From contig NZ_JAFFPT010000038.1 of the NCBI RefSeq assembly GCF_016918785.1, forward strand, positions 1 to 64,000: a DNA stretch of 64,000 nucleotides, in the 5' to 3' direction. This document shows, in pieces, positions 25,692-43,348 of this stretch. Every line of letters starts with the position of its first letter. Position 1 is the first letter of the stretch. This stretch comes from Leptospira ainazelensis (GTDB lineage Bacteria; Spirochaetota; Leptospiria; Leptospirales; Leptospiraceae). Both the position numbers and the translations under genes were made by a program. The notes beneath the pieces were generated by a model. The model searched no databases. It was not told where the DNA came from and saw only the letters and a list, made by a program, of their open reading frames with translations.

Positions 25692-26272
25692 TCTGAATCT
25701 CCTAAGATCATTTTTGGGTAATGGGAGAGAAAATTCTCGAGATAGATTTCGTCTCCTGTGGCTCCGGAGAGGAGCATCGCCCCTCTCCAGGAGGATTCTA
25801 GGAGTTGGATTTTTTGTAGGAGCTCCTCGGATTTTGGAATCTGGAGGGAGTCGAGGATCCCTTCAGAGATCTTTACCAGAGAAGACTTCAGTTTTCTTCT
25901 TAATTCCGGCCTCGAAGGAGAAGAATGCTGTCCAAGAACATTGATGAGACAGGAAAGCCCTTCGGAGAGAAGAGTTTTCTCCATTCTTCTTTTCTTTTCA
26001 TAGAAAGAAAAGACGGAAGAGAGACCTCTTCCCGCTTCCTCTAAGGCCTCTTCATTCCAAGAAATCGCGGCTTCCGTATAAAATTCCAACGCCTCCAAAA
26101 GAAAATGATCTTTGGAAGAGAAGTAATTGTAAAAAGAGCCTTTGGGGATTCCGGATTCGTCTGCGATTTCTTGAATCCCAAGCCCATCCGGTCCGTTTTT
26201 TCGGAGAAGTCGAATTCCAGTTTCCAGGATTATTTTTCTCTTTGATTCTGTTTGTTCTTTGGAGATTTTCAT
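25688..26272 (-). CDS. TetR/AcrR-family regulator
   Basis: A 194-residue repressor. The N-terminal HTH spans about 12-58 (KIILETGIRLLRKNGPDGLG then IQEIADESGIPKGSFYNYFS), the classical TetR pattern in which SKDHFLLEAL completes helix 4. The C-terminal ligand domain resembles the TetR_C family that senses acyl or aromatic molecules. The upstream gap (26273-26438) carries two copies of the dispersed palindrome, and ATGACCAGTCGC near 26292 could be part of the operator. One degenerate palindrome copy (25811-25830) lies inside this gene and codes for part of the ligand domain. It is coupled to the thioesterase gene. Confidence 0.92.
   Translation of the reverse strand: MKISKEQTESKRKIILETGIRLLRKNGPDGLGIQEIADESGIPKGSFYNYFSSKDHFLLEALEFYTEAAISWNEEALEEAGRGLSSVFSFYEKKRRMEKTLLSEGLSCLINVLGQHSSPSRPELRRKLKSSLVKISEGILDSLQIPKSEELLQKIQLLESSWRGAMLLSGATGDEIYLENFLSHYPKMILGDSE
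25811..25830. repeat. Degenerate dispersed palindrome inside the TetR gene
   Basis: TTTTTGTAGGAGCTCCTCGG keeps the GTAGGAGCTCCT core but loses the last arm. On the coding strand it reads EELLQKI in the TetR C-terminal domain, so if it is a repeat it has been kept in frame. Confidence 0.4.
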
Positions 26273-26322
26273 CGTGGTTTTGAATTTTAATATGACCAGT
26301 CGCTTTATTTTGTAAAGATAAA

Positions 26323-26340
26323 TTTGTAGGAGGTGCTACG
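26323..26340. repeat. Dispersed palindrome copy upstream of the TetR gene
   Basis: TTTGTAGGAGGTGCTACG, 50 bp before the TetR start. A second copy lies at 26380. Both belong to the window-wide family, so I do not call them TetR operators. Confidence 0.55.
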
Positions 26341-26379
26341 GAAAAGGAGAAAGGGGCAGACTGCGAAAGAGGTATTTTA

Positions 26380-26397
26380 GTAGGAGCTCTTACAAAA
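26380..26397. repeat. Dispersed palindrome copy, GTAGGAGCTCTTAC
   Basis: GTAGGAGCTCTTACAAAA in the divergent gap between the TetR and DUF1564 genes. Confidence 0.65.
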
Positions 26398-26486
26398 TTT
26401 TCCAAAAAAACCTAAGGAACGAAAAAAAATCTAAAAAAATGCTATTTCTCCGCCTCGCTCCGCCTTCCGGGAGAACCGTCCTCGGT

Positions 26487-26951
26487 ATGGGATCAAACAA
26501 AACAATTAACTCTAAAAGAGAAATTACTCTTCGTAAAAAGGGGTCACCGGTAACTTTACTTATTCCTGAACAGATCATTCGTATGAGGAGACTTCGAGCA
26601 AACAAACTGAATCAGGAATTGAGCTTTCTTTTACAAAAATACCAAAAAACTGCATTGAAGAAAAAGTTTTTAGGGAAGAGTTTTCCTGCAATCAGCTATC
26701 AAAGAAAAGGGTTAAAGTTAAAGAGAATGAATTTTCGCCCAAATGAGAAAGAATGGGTCGAGTTGGGTATTCTCGCCCTCGGTTTAGGGGTCTCTCGCTG
26801 CCTCCTCTTCGCAATTTTGGAAGAATGGGAGTGTAGAAAGGAAATCCCCCGTGAAGAAATCGGAGGAGCTCTTACAAAAATCACCCTCCTCAGAAAAATC
26901 CTCCTCCCTCAGAACCGATTCCATTCACAAATTTTCCCATCTCCTTCCTAA
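26487..26951 (+). CDS. DUF1564-family protein
   Basis: A basic protein of about 154 residues of the DUF1564 family, which is expanded in Leptospira and has no known function. It shares with the gene at 40931-41467 the order KY...(K/R)...KLKRMNFRPNEKEWVELG and the motif GVSRCLLF. The pattern resembles a ribbon-helix-helix or HTH DNA-binding fold, but this is inference. I preferred ATG 26487 (GGGAG 12 bases upstream); an in-frame ATG at 26439 would add 16 residues. The 3' part contains a palindrome copy at 26862-26880, coding for GGALTKI. The stop lies just before the SahR-like operator. Confidence 0.7.
   Translation: MGSNKTINSKREITLRKKGSPVTLLIPEQIIRMRRLRANKLNQELSFLLQKYQKTALKKKFLGKSFPAISYQRKGLKLKRMNFRPNEKEWVELGILALGLGVSRCLLFAILEEWECRKEIPREEIGGALTKITLLRKILLPQNRFHSQIFPSPS
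26862..26880. repeat. Dispersed palindrome copy inside the DUF1564 gene
   Basis: GGAGGAGCTCTTACAAAAA within the 3' end of the DUF1564 gene, 70 bp before its stop. Confidence 0.6.
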
Positions 26952-26961
26952 AAAGCCTTGC

Positions 26962-26985
26962 AGATATCAAGATATCTTGATATCT
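26962..26985. promoter_or_regulatory. Perfect 24-bp palindrome, probable SahR-type operator
   Basis: The half-site AGATATCAAGAT is followed by its exact complement, giving a 24-base perfect palindrome that ends 8 bases before the ATG of the SahR-like gene. Proteobacterial SahR sites have an ATATC/GATAT-type inverted repeat, so this fits autoregulation. A weak sigma-70-like promoter would straddle it: TTGCAG at 26958-26963, a 17-base spacer and TATCTC at 26981-26986. Bound repressor would then block it, and the transcript would be nearly leaderless. The palindrome itself is certain; the regulator assignment is inferred. Confidence 0.8.
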
Positions 26986-26993
26986 CTGACCTA

Positions 26994-27971
<978 letters not shown>

Positions 27972-27972
27972 A

Positions 27973-29283
<1,311 letters not shown>

Positions 29284-29292
29284 TCGAAAAAA

Positions 29293-29321
29293 TTCCGGGA
29301 TCGATATAGAAGATCCCGGAA
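29293..29321 (+). other. Intercistronic hairpin between ahcY and the ferredoxin gene
   Basis: TTCCGGGATC (29293-29302) pairs with GATCCCGGAA (29312-29321), a perfect 10-bp stem with a 9-base loop. No T-run follows, so it probably does not end transcription fully. It may act as a partial terminator or an mRNA stabiliser that lowers fdx-metH expression relative to ahcY. Confidence 0.6.
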
Positions 29322-29342
29322 GATCAGTCCTCTCGAAAAACG

Positions 29343-29642
29343 ATGGCCTACGTTGTCACGGAACCTTGCAGAAACTGCAAATATACGTACTGTGCGGCGG
29401 TTTGTCCGGTGGAAGCATTTCGAGAAGGGACCGATTGTCTCTATATTGAACCTTCTGTCTGCATCGATTGTAACAAATGCAGACCGGAGTGTCCGGTGGA
29501 CGCGATCTATCCGGATTACGAAGTACCTTCGATCTGGCGAAGCTGGATTGCGGAGAATGCCCTGAAATCAAAACATTCTCCGGCGATCATAGACGTCAAA
29601 GTCCCTCTCAAGGGTCAAGGTTGTATCAATTTAGAACATTAG
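29343..29642 (+). CDS. 7Fe-type ferredoxin (FdxA-like)
   Basis: A 99-residue electron carrier. Cys9, Cys17 and Cys21 (CRNCKYTYCAAVCP) and Cys50 would bind a [3Fe-4S] cluster, and Cys40, Cys43, Cys46 (CIDCNKC) with Cys21 or Cys50 a [4Fe-4S] cluster, the layout of 7Fe FdxA ferredoxins; the opening YVVTEPC matches that family. Its place between ahcY and metH suggests it delivers electrons for reductive reactivation of the MetH cob(II)alamin. That is an inference from position. It is 59 bp after ahcY. Confidence 0.92.
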   Translation: MAYVVTEPCRNCKYTYCAAVCPVEAFREGTDCLYIEPSVCIDCNKCRPECPVDAIYPDYEVPSIWRSWIAENALKSKHSPAIIDVKVPLKGQGCINLEH

Positions 29643-29685
29643 AATAACGTAATTATATTTTTTAGAATACAAAAAGAAACGAATC

Positions 29686-33426
<3,741 letters not shown>

Positions 33427-33471
33427 ATAGTGAAAGAATGAATCTATTTTCTTTCGTCTAAATAGAAAGTT

Positions 33472-33801
33472 ATGAAACCGGCAGTCCCTAATCATTCTTC
33501 GGTGCACAATCACGGTCCCGTCTATTCGGAGACCCGAAGTGCAAACGAAGAATTTTCGTTTCATCCGACTTTGATTTCTTGGTTAGCAGGACCGTTGCAT
33601 CTTAAAGGGGACGAAATTTTAAAACTAACGGAAATAGGATGTACCGACAACTCCTGCCCCGTGATCGAAACCTGTTTGGAAATATTTGATTACAAAGAGA
33701 ATCCCAAGCCGACTACGATGATCCGTTTTGGAAGAGCAAAACATTTGATCAGTAAGATGGACCTCGCATTCTCCCTGAAAAAACAAGGGTTTTTAGAATA
33801 G
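33472..33801 (+). CDS. Small cysteine-containing protein in the metH operon
   Basis: A 109-residue cytosolic protein with no firm family call. Its core, EIGCTDNSCPVIETCLEIFD (Cys57, Cys62, Cys68), resembles small conserved proteins sometimes labelled nitrate-reductase-like in proteobacteria that carry a C-x-x-P-x-C-P-x-x-E-T pattern; that label is not functional evidence. The N-terminus is His-rich (HSSVHNHGPV), so metal binding is plausible. It starts 45 bp after metH and is probably its last operon partner. A link to the cobalamin or zinc chemistry of MetH is an inference. Confidence 0.65.
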   Translation: MKPAVPNHSSVHNHGPVYSETRSANEEFSFHPTLISWLAGPLHLKGDEILKLTEIGCTDNSCPVIETCLEIFDYKENPKPTTMIRFGRAKHLISKMDLAFSLKKQGFLE

Positions 33802-33854
33802 CTCTTCAATACGCGTCTTTTGTGTTACTCAAGGGCGGACTCTTTTGTACTAAC

Positions 33855-33873
33855 TTTGTAGGAGCTCTTACAC
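33855..33873. repeat. Dispersed palindrome copy, GTAGGAGCTCTTAC
   Basis: TTTGTAGGAGCTCTTACAC, first of four copies within 250 bp in the gene-free gap 33802-34238. I see no gene in that gap; its open frame 33822-34136 is made of these repeats. Confidence 0.7.
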
Positions 33874-33966
33874 GTTTCGAAACTGATCCCTTTCTTTTCA
33901 AAACATACTCTGGAAATAGAAAACAAAGTTGCGAAGCGGTGAAAGAAAGGCTTATTCGATCTTTTT

Positions 33967-33984
33967 GGAGGAGCTCTTACAAAA
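33967..33984. repeat. Dispersed palindrome copy, GGAGGAGCTCTTAC
   Basis: GGAGGAGCTCTTACAAAA, second copy in the 33802-34238 gap, identical in its core to the copy inside the DUF1564 gene at 26862. Confidence 0.65.
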
Positions 33985-34015
33985 GAGCCATTTTACCGAA
34001 AAACTTTTCCAAAAC

Positions 34016-34030
34016 TGTAGAAGCTCCTAC
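34016..34030. repeat. Dispersed palindrome copy, TGTAGAAGCTCCTAC
   Basis: Third copy in the 33802-34238 gap, with the arms in the opposite sense (GTAGAAGCTCCTAC). Confidence 0.6.
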
Positions 34031-34079
34031 GAAAATGAAACTACCCCAGAACTCTTCAAAACGTCTTGGCGACATAAAA

Positions 34080-34096
34080 TGTAGGAACTATTACAC
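34080..34096. repeat. Dispersed palindrome copy with extended homology
   Basis: TGTAGGAACTATTACAC, fourth copy. It is followed by GGATTCCAAATTTCTAAAG, which matches the sequence after the copy at 3464; the resemblance extends with gaps to about 34210. Confidence 0.6.
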
Positions 34097-34238
34097 CGGA
34101 TTCCAAATTTCTAAAGAGTTTCACATTTTTTTATGATCTTTTGGGGCAGGCTTAAAAGACCACAAAACTTGGACTTCAAACAAAACAAAGCGGACAAATC
34201 GCTCCGAGTGAACTTCCGCGTTTTGTTATATCAACGGG

Positions 34239-35183
<945 letters not shown>

Positions 35184-35208
35184 GGATGTTCTTCTTTGTA
35201 AGACTATA

Positions 35209-35259
<51 letters not shown>

Positions 35260-35292
35260 CGGAATTCCTTAAAATTCAACGCGAGGATAAGA

Positions 35293-36588
35293 ATGGAGAC
35301 AAAGATAAAAAATTTCGGCGAGTGCACCGTACCAAGTCCCGCAGATTATGAATACTATACTAGCGATTCTTCCAGATTGTTGTTCCGAACCGTTTTTCAA
35401 TCCGTCGAAGATTGGAATTCCTACATTGAAAATGGACCCGACTTTTTCGAACAAGCCGGACCTCGCGAAAAAATTTTTTTCCGTCCGAAGGAGGTGACCG
35501 CGGGGATCGTAACGTGCGGCGGTCTTTGCCCCGGAATCAACGACGTGATCCGGGGAATCGTTATGGAACTCTACTATCGTTACGGAGTTTCCCGAATTCT
35601 CGGTTTTCCTTACGGTTACCAAGGCCTTGTCAAAAAATATTCTCACAAGCCGATCGAACTCACACCGGAACGTGTGGCGCATATCGTGGAAGAAGGCGGT
35701 TCCATGCTCGGTTCTTCTCGCGGAAATCAATCTCCGGTGGATATGGTCGACTATCTCAGCCTCTACGGAGTCAAGGTTCTCTTTTGTATCGGCGGGGACG
35801 GAACCCTTCGAGGAGCGAGAGAGATCGAGGAAGAAATCGACAAACGAGGCGAGGAAATTTCAGTCATAGGAATTCCCAAAACCATAGACAACGATATCAA
35901 CTACGTCCAAAAGACTTTCGGTTTTTCTACCGCGTTTTCCAAAGCGATGGAAGCGGTGGAATGCGCCCACGTAGAAGCCAAAGGAGCGCCTAACGGAATA
36001 GGCCTTGTAAAACTTATGGGAAGACATTCCGGTTTTATCGCGGTAAACGCGGCGCTCGCTTCACGAAACGTAAACTACTGCCTGATCCCCGAGGTCAACT
36101 TTGATCTTCACGGAAACGGAGCCTTTTTGGACGAGCTCAAAAAAAGAATTCAAAAAAGAGGTCACGCCGTCATCATCGCAGCCGAAGGAGCGGGACAACA
36201 TTTTTTCGAAACCACCGGGGAAAGAGATCCTTCCGGAAACCTCAAACTCAAGGACATCGGGATCTTTCTCAAAGACACGATGATCGAATTTTTTAAAAAG
36301 GAAAACATTCCGGTTAACATCAAATACATCGATCCTAGTTATATCATCCGCTCCATTCCCGCAGACCCGGAAGATTCTGTCTTTTGCGGCTTTTTGGCTC
36401 AGAACGCGGTACACGCCGCCATGGCGGGCAAAACCGATATGGTGGTAGGAATGTGGAACAACGTTTTTACACATCTTCCGATCTCTGTCGCGATCCAAGA
36501 AAGAAAAGTCCTTCAACCGGATCGTAGTACTCTCTGGAGATCGCTCCTCGCGTCCACGGGACAACCGGCGCACATGTTGGCGAAATAA
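35293..36588 (+). CDS. pfkA: ATP-dependent 6-phosphofructokinase
   Basis: A 431-residue glycolytic enzyme of the group II/long PFK type. GGDGTLRGA starts at about 166; the Gly in that motif is the determinant of ATP over pyrophosphate use. PKTIDNDI follows at about 195, containing the catalytic Asp. A MGRHSGF motif at about 238 binds fructose-6-phosphate. The residue after Pro in PKTIDND is Lys, as in the ATP-using kinetoplastid enzymes, whereas E. coli has Gly there, so phosphoryl-donor use should be tested. It is likely monocistronic, and it helps gluconeogenic/glycolytic balance in an organism that does not ferment sugars readily. Confidence 0.92.
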   Translation: METKIKNFGECTVPSPADYEYYTSDSSRLLFRTVFQSVEDWNSYIENGPDFFEQAGPREKIFFRPKEVTAGIVTCGGLCPGINDVIRGIVMELYYRYGVSRILGFPYGYQGLVKKYSHKPIELTPERVAHIVEEGGSMLGSSRGNQSPVDMVDYLSLYGVKVLFCIGGDGTLRGAREIEEEIDKRGEEISVIGIPKTIDNDINYVQKTFGFSTAFSKAMEAVECAHVEAKGAPNGIGLVKLMGRHSGFIAVNAALASRNVNYCLIPEVNFDLHGNGAFLDELKKRIQKRGHAVIIAAEGAGQHFFETTGERDPSGNLKLKDIGIFLKDTMIEFFKKENIPVNIKYIDPSYIIRSIPADPEDSVFCGFLAQNAVHAAMAGKTDMVVGMWNNVFTHLPISVAIQERKVLQPDRSTLWRSLLASTGQPAHMLAK

Positions 36589-36673
36589 CCTCTTCGATAC
36601 GATATACAACTTTGAAGCTTTTCCACATTTCGCCAAACTTTGACAAAACGACGCACCTTCGGGCTTTAAAAAC

Positions 36674-36687
36674 GTAGGAACTCACAC
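36674..36687. repeat. Dispersed palindrome copy, GTAGGAACTCACAC
   Basis: Core with a changed right arm (GTAGGAACTCACAC), located 86 bp after the phosphofructokinase stop. A second near-identical copy follows at 36744. Confidence 0.55.
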
Positions 36688-36743
36688 CTCTTTTGGAGAA
36701 TAAAAGAACGATTAGAAATCTCGCAAAAAGTCCGTGAGATTTA

Positions 36744-36763
36744 TTTTGTAGGAACTCACACAG
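36744..36763. repeat. Dispersed palindrome copy, TTTTGTAGGAACTCACACAG
   Basis: Same variant as at 36674, with the TTTT flank kept. The A/T-rich tail that follows (AGATTAGAATTTTATAAAATTC) resembles the tail after other copies. Confidence 0.55.
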
Positions 36764-36952
36764 ATAGATTAGAATTTTATAAAATTCTTACGTCTTTCGA
36801 GGTTTTGGAACAAACTTTTGAGAAAAACGAATGCGTCAGCGATGGGGAGGGCGCTTTTTGCGTCCCGAGCGAATATTAGAATGTTCTTTTTCTTTTAAGA
36901 ATCAAGCGAGCGAGGGATGAGTCGCTTTGCGACGAACCCGGACCAAGCGCGG

Positions 36953-36976
36953 TCCTTCCGATTCCCATCGGAAGGA
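36953..36976. other. Perfect 10-bp stem with TCCC loop
   Basis: TCCTTCCGAT pairs exactly with ATCGGAAGGA across TCCC. It lies between converging genes, but there is no T-run directly after it on either strand (ATTTTTT begins 14 bases later on the plus strand), so terminator function is possible but not clear. Confidence 0.55.
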
Positions 36977-37107
36977 GACGCCCGATCGATTTTTTGCAAA
37001 ACTTTTAAAACCGGAAAAATTTTCGAAGATTTCAACTTGTCGCTTCGGATTTTTTTAGAGAAGTCCTGGAAAATTTGACGCGGGCAAGCTACGGGCGGAT
37101 TTTTCTT

Positions 37108-38856
<1,749 letters not shown>

Positions 38857-39138
38857 AAAGGGGGTTAACGGACCATTCTAAAAGAAGAATTGAATCATTG
38901 AACACAAGAAAGATTTCCCTGTCAAGGAGTTTCATTAACAATTCAAACGAGCTGAATTTGCAAAAAAATCAGCGAAAGATGTTTTTTTGATTCGCCGGAG
39001 AACTTTCAAAACGTCGCGAACTAAAATTTTTCTTTTTGCCTCCGATCTCAGAAGCGGTGAAGTAAGGAAGATCTTATCGGAAAAGATGCTCTCTCAAAAG
39101 ATTCTTTCCGGAGAATAAAGAATACAAACTAAGACCTC

Positions 39139-40019
<881 letters not shown>

Positions 40020-40089
40020 GAGAATTCCTTGTGCCGATCTCTGTCATCCAGAAATACGGGATAGATGTTAGAATGGAGATTCAAGAAGA

Positions 40090-40845
40090 GTGTCTGTAAC
40101 AAAGAAAGAATCCGAAAATAAAAAAAATGTAATTCTTACCGGCGGAAGCGGAGGCCTGGGGAGGGCGATCGTAGAGTCGCTCGTTTCGGAAGGTTACTCG
40201 GTGACAAATTTGGATCTGAAAAATCCGGAGAATCCGTTCAAAGGAGAATTTTTTATTCCCACCGATTTAACCCGCGATAAAGAACTCAATTCTTCTTTGG
40301 AAACCTGGAAGAAAGTTGTTACATCTGAAAACCTGACCCCGTACGGCTTCATTCATTGTGCCGGTTATGGAGGTCCTTATCACAAGATTACGGAAGTGAG
40401 TCAGGAAGAATGGGACCGAATTTTTTCCGTGAATATTCGGTCGGCGTTTCAGATCACGAAATGGATTCTTCCTATATTCAAAAATTTGAATTTAGGAAGG
40501 CTTTTATTTGTCGCGTCCTCTTTGTCCCTCAAAGGTTCGGCGAACTCGGTGGCTTATTCTTCTTCCAAACACGCCTTAATCGGTTTTGTTCGTTCTCTTG
40601 CGGAAGAATGGGGTCCTTTCGGAGTCACTTTCAACGCAATCAGTCCGGGTTACATGGAGACGAAGATGGGGATTCAAGAAGACCAAGTAGACGATCATAG
40701 GAAGAAAATTTTGGAGATGACCCCTTCGAGAAAAATTGCGGATCCTTCGGAGATCTCGAGAGTGATTCTCTTTTTGCTGAGTCCGGATTCCGGTTATGTC
40801 AATGGTGCGAACTGGGCCGTGGATGGCGGAATCACCGCGGTCTGA
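40090..40845 (+). CDS. SDR-family oxidoreductase
   Basis: A 251-residue short-chain dehydrogenase. The NAD(P) motif [15 protein letters not shown] opens at about 17, [10 protein letters not shown] gives the catalytic Tyr-x-x-x-Lys (SxxSKH with Y in AYSSSK) at about 157-161, and [13 protein letters not shown] follows. The C-terminal [11 protein letters not shown] is typical of classical SDRs such as 3-oxoacyl-ACP reductases. The substrate cannot be assigned. The start is GTG. It diverges from argB; DUF1564 follows on the opposite strand. Confidence 0.92.
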   Translation: MSVTKKESENKKNVILTGGSGGLGRAIVESLVSEGYSVTNLDLKNPENPFKGEFFIPTDLTRDKELNSSLETWKKVVTSENLTPYGFIHCAGYGGPYHKITEVSQEEWDRIFSVNIRSAFQITKWILPIFKNLNLGRLLFVASSLSLKGSANSVAYSSSKHALIGFVRSLAEEWGPFGVTFNAISPGYMETKMGIQEDQVDDHRKKILEMTPSRKIADPSEISRVILFLLSPDSGYVNGANWAVDGGITAV

Positions 40846-40930
40846 AAAGGGTAAGTTAGGTCTTGCGTCTTTTTTTCGGCGCTCTTTGTTTGGGAAGGCT
40901 TTGGGAGAAAGTCTGAGAGTTTTGTTCTTT

Positions 40931-41467
40931 TTACGTGGGCGTTCTTTCAAATTCGAAGGTATACCTTCCGAAAAGCGGGTTTGGCTCTACTTCCAATTCT
41001 CTGGAAATGAGGTTTTGTCCTAAATCTAGGGTCCAGATCATTCTGTAAATCTCGTGAAACCTAGGAACTCCTTGGTTCATAGTTTCTACGATAGAATCTC
41101 CGACTCCAACGTCATCCAACCAAAGCATATAATTAAAAAGAAAACACCTTGAAACCCCGTGAGCGGCAGCCAACGCTCCCAAAACTGCCCAAGCGCCGGT
41201 ATTCACGCGAATGCTCATCTTCTTCATTTTCCCGACGCCCCGATTGTACCGAATCTTCCCCGCCCTCCAGTGCAATCTCCTCAAACAACTCACATACTTC
41301 GTGTATCTCCTCAACAGATACGGAAGTTTTCTCCGGAGAACCTTTTTTTCTTCTTCACTGAGCGCATCCCAATAGGTTAGAGGAACTAAGATCGAATCGT
41401 TGCCCATCGGACCTTCGATCAATGCCGACTCAATTTTTCTCTCAGAACTAAACGATAGAGTTTCCAT
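40931..41467 (-). CDS. DUF1564-family protein
   Basis: A 178-residue protein of the Leptospira DUF1564 family. It opens with METLSFSSERKIESALIEGP, carries LLRRYTKYVSCLRRLHWRAGKIRYNRGVGKMKKMSIRV at about 70-107, then the family motif GVSRCFLF followed by a Trp-rich helix. The basic middle segment could contact DNA or RNA, but function is unknown. It is fuller than the copy at 26487 and is probably the intact form. It stands alone on the minus strand between an SDR and an M61 peptidase gene. Confidence 0.85.
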   Translation of the reverse strand: METLSFSSERKIESALIEGPMGNDSILVPLTYWDALSEEEKKVLRRKLPYLLRRYTKYVSCLRRLHWRAGKIRYNRGVGKMKKMSIRVNTGAWAVLGALAAAHGVSRCFLFNYMLWLDDVGVGDSIVETMNQGVPRFHEIYRMIWTLDLGQNLISRELEVEPNPLFGRYTFEFERTPT

Positions 41468-41626
41468 ACACCGTCTACGGTTCTTCCTTTTGTTGAGTCC
41501 GCAGTCGATCCGGGAGAAAAGTTTAAGAATTTAGATTTTTTTTTGAGAGATTGGTTACGACAGACAACATTCGATGCATAACCAAAAAGGAAGGTTTTTG
41601 ATTCCTAATCCAAAAAGAAAAACTTT

Positions 41627-43348
41627 TCAACTTCGCTCGAAAAATTGATCCCTCAGTTTTTTTTGTTCTTCCGACGGATGTTCTACAAACTTGAACTGAC
41701 TTGTCTGAAAACGTCCCGAGAGTTTCATCTTTCTCTTGAGAATTTTTCCTCTCCTTGCAATCAGAAGTTCGATCTTATCACCGACCTTAAACACCTTCAA
41801 AAGATCCTTTCGATTTCCCGAATGAATCCGATTTCCATTCAGAGAAATCCATTCGTCGCCCTGACTCAAATCGACGGATGGATCCAAAATCTTCCAATCG
41901 ATCTTACTGATCACAAGATTCCCTCTTTCTTCTCTCACGACAAAACCGAGTTCAACACCCGGACTTGAATCCACTCGTATAACACCGATTTTATGAAAAT
42001 ATCTTTCGATCGGAATTGCGACCGGCTTTTCCAGAAAAGGGCCAAATTCCAGCTTCAGATCGACATCCGTGCTCCGTTTGGCTGCATCAAAAAATTCAGG
42101 CTTTGTAAAACCGCGATTCTTCCCCAAATGAAAAAATTGATAGACCTCTCTCATCACATCCAAGAGCGATTTTTTACCGGAGGTTTCCGAAAGAAGAAAA
42201 AGATCCATCGCTAGCGCGAGAATCCCTCCCTTAATATAATAAGAAATTCCAGTGTTTGCGGCGTTCGGATCGTTTGGTCGATTGTAGAATTTAGTCCAAG
42301 CGGTATAAGAAGAATCTTCCAAACTCATCCAAGATTCTCCTTCCGATTTTTCCAGACTCTGGAGATCTTCCATCACCTTTGCGAGATAATTCTCCGCGTT
42401 TAAATGTTTTGTCTTCACTAAAAAATAAGCGTCATAAAAAGAAGTGATTCCCTCCGCGATCCAGAGCTCCCGAGTCAGATTCGGCTTTTGATAATCGAAC
42501 GGACCAAGCGCGATCGGACGGATTCGTTTTACGTTCCAAAGATGAAAATACTCGTGAGAAAGGAGTTCTAAAAGTTTGAGATAACCGTCCTTACTCAGAG
42601 CCTTCAGAGGGTCGTACATATTTACGGAAGAATTCAGATGTTCTAATCCACCGTAGGCTCCTTCCGAAAGAATGAGAATGAACAAATAACGCACATTAGG
42701 CGCCCCTCCCAAAGAACGAATCTGTTCTCCGGTGATCTTTTGAAGGTCTCGGATCAGATTTTTCTGAACCGACTTTGCTAATTCTCCTTCGAGAACGATT
42801 TCGTGTTCGCAACCCTCGGAAACAAAAGATATCGCGGAACGACCGGACAATAAAATCGGAGAATCCATCAATAGATCCAGAGAATCCGCAGAACGTTTTT
42901 TTCCCTTCCCTGAAAGTCCCGAATGACAAAACTCAAACGGAAGAGAATTCGATATTTCTAATGTGATTTCGGAAATTTCAAAACCCTTCGGATATAGAAA
43001 CAAAGCGGGCGGATGTAAAAGACAAAATTCCGTGGTGAAATAATTGGAACGGACCGAATAGTCAAAACCGTAGACCACATAACGAACCCGAAACGATTCG
43101 CCCTTGGAAACGACCTTCCAAGAATCCAGCCCTATCTGATCGACTTCAAGGGTCTTCCCGTCCTTTCCGGAAACAAAGGCTTCTAGTTTATGAATGTGTC
43201 TGGAATAATCCCGAACCATATAAGATCCGGGAGACCAAACGGGAAGAGAAAGAACGGTTTCTTCTTTGGGGGAAACTACCTCCAATTCTACTTGAAGATA
43301 GTGTCCCGTGAGTTGGTATTCTTGAACAGAAAAGCGAAGTTTAGACAA
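41627..43348 (-). CDS. M61-family glycyl aminopeptidase-like metalloprotease with PDZ domain
   Basis: A 573-residue M61 peptidase. The zinc motif is HEYFHLWNVKRIRP at about 265, the family signature HExxH followed by WN; ELWIAEGITSFYDAYFLVKT at about 298-317 holds the third ligand Glu. The N-terminal half is a beta-rich domain typical of M61, and the C-terminal part (about 470-545) is a PDZ domain (GVELGFVVREERGNLVISKI with LSQGDEWISLNG). There is no signal peptide, so it is cytosolic. It overlaps nothing: its start abuts the stop of the upstream bcp gene (1-bp spacing), so the two are cotranscribed. Confidence 0.92.
   Translation of the reverse strand: MSKLRFSVQEYQLTGHYLQVELEVVSPKEETVLSLPVWSPGSYMVRDYSRHIHKLEAFVSGKDGKTLEVDQIGLDSWKVVSKGESFRVRYVVYGFDYSVRSNYFTTEFCLLHPPALFLYPKGFEISEITLEISNSLPFEFCHSGLSGKGKKRSADSLDLLMDSPILLSGRSAISFVSEGCEHEIVLEGELAKSVQKNLIRDLQKITGEQIRSLGGAPNVRYLFILILSEGAYGGLEHLNSSVNMYDPLKALSKDGYLKLLELLSHEYFHLWNVKRIRPIALGPFDYQKPNLTRELWIAEGITSFYDAYFLVKTKHLNAENYLAKVMEDLQSLEKSEGESWMSLEDSSYTAWTKFYNRPNDPNAANTGISYYIKGGILALAMDLFLLSETSGKKSLLDVMREVYQFFHLGKNRGFTKPEFFDAAKRSTDVDLKLEFGPFLEKPVAIPIERYFHKIGVIRVDSSPGVELGFVVREERGNLVISKIDWKILDPSVDLSQGDEWISLNGNRIHSGNRKDLLKVFKVGDKIELLIARRGKILKRKMKLSGRFQTSQFKFVEHPSEEQKKLRDQFFERS

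Larger units (their letters stand above)
36589..37107. other. Gene-free stretch with repeats and structured sequence
   Basis: This 519-bp gap holds two palindrome copies (36674-36687, 36744-36763). From 36840 onward it becomes more GC-rich and structured: GTCGCTTTGCGAC (36921-36933) forms a small hairpin, and TCCTTCCGAT with ATCGGAAGGA (36953-36962 / 36967-36976) makes a perfect 10-bp stem with a TCCC tetraloop. No long ORF with gene character lies here. It may be a structured repeat or an RNA gene. Confidence 0.45.

Noticed and set aside
26323..26397. TetR operators upstream of the TetR gene
   Set aside because: Both sites belong to a window-wide repeat, so they are not specific to this regulator.
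33822..34136. 104-residue plus-strand ORF after metH
   Set aside because: It is made of four palindrome copies and has no ribosome site or family.
41060..41075. CCTAGGAACTCCTTGG as a further palindrome copy
   Set aside because: Arms do not match the family (no GTAG/CTAC); more likely coding sequence of DUF1564.
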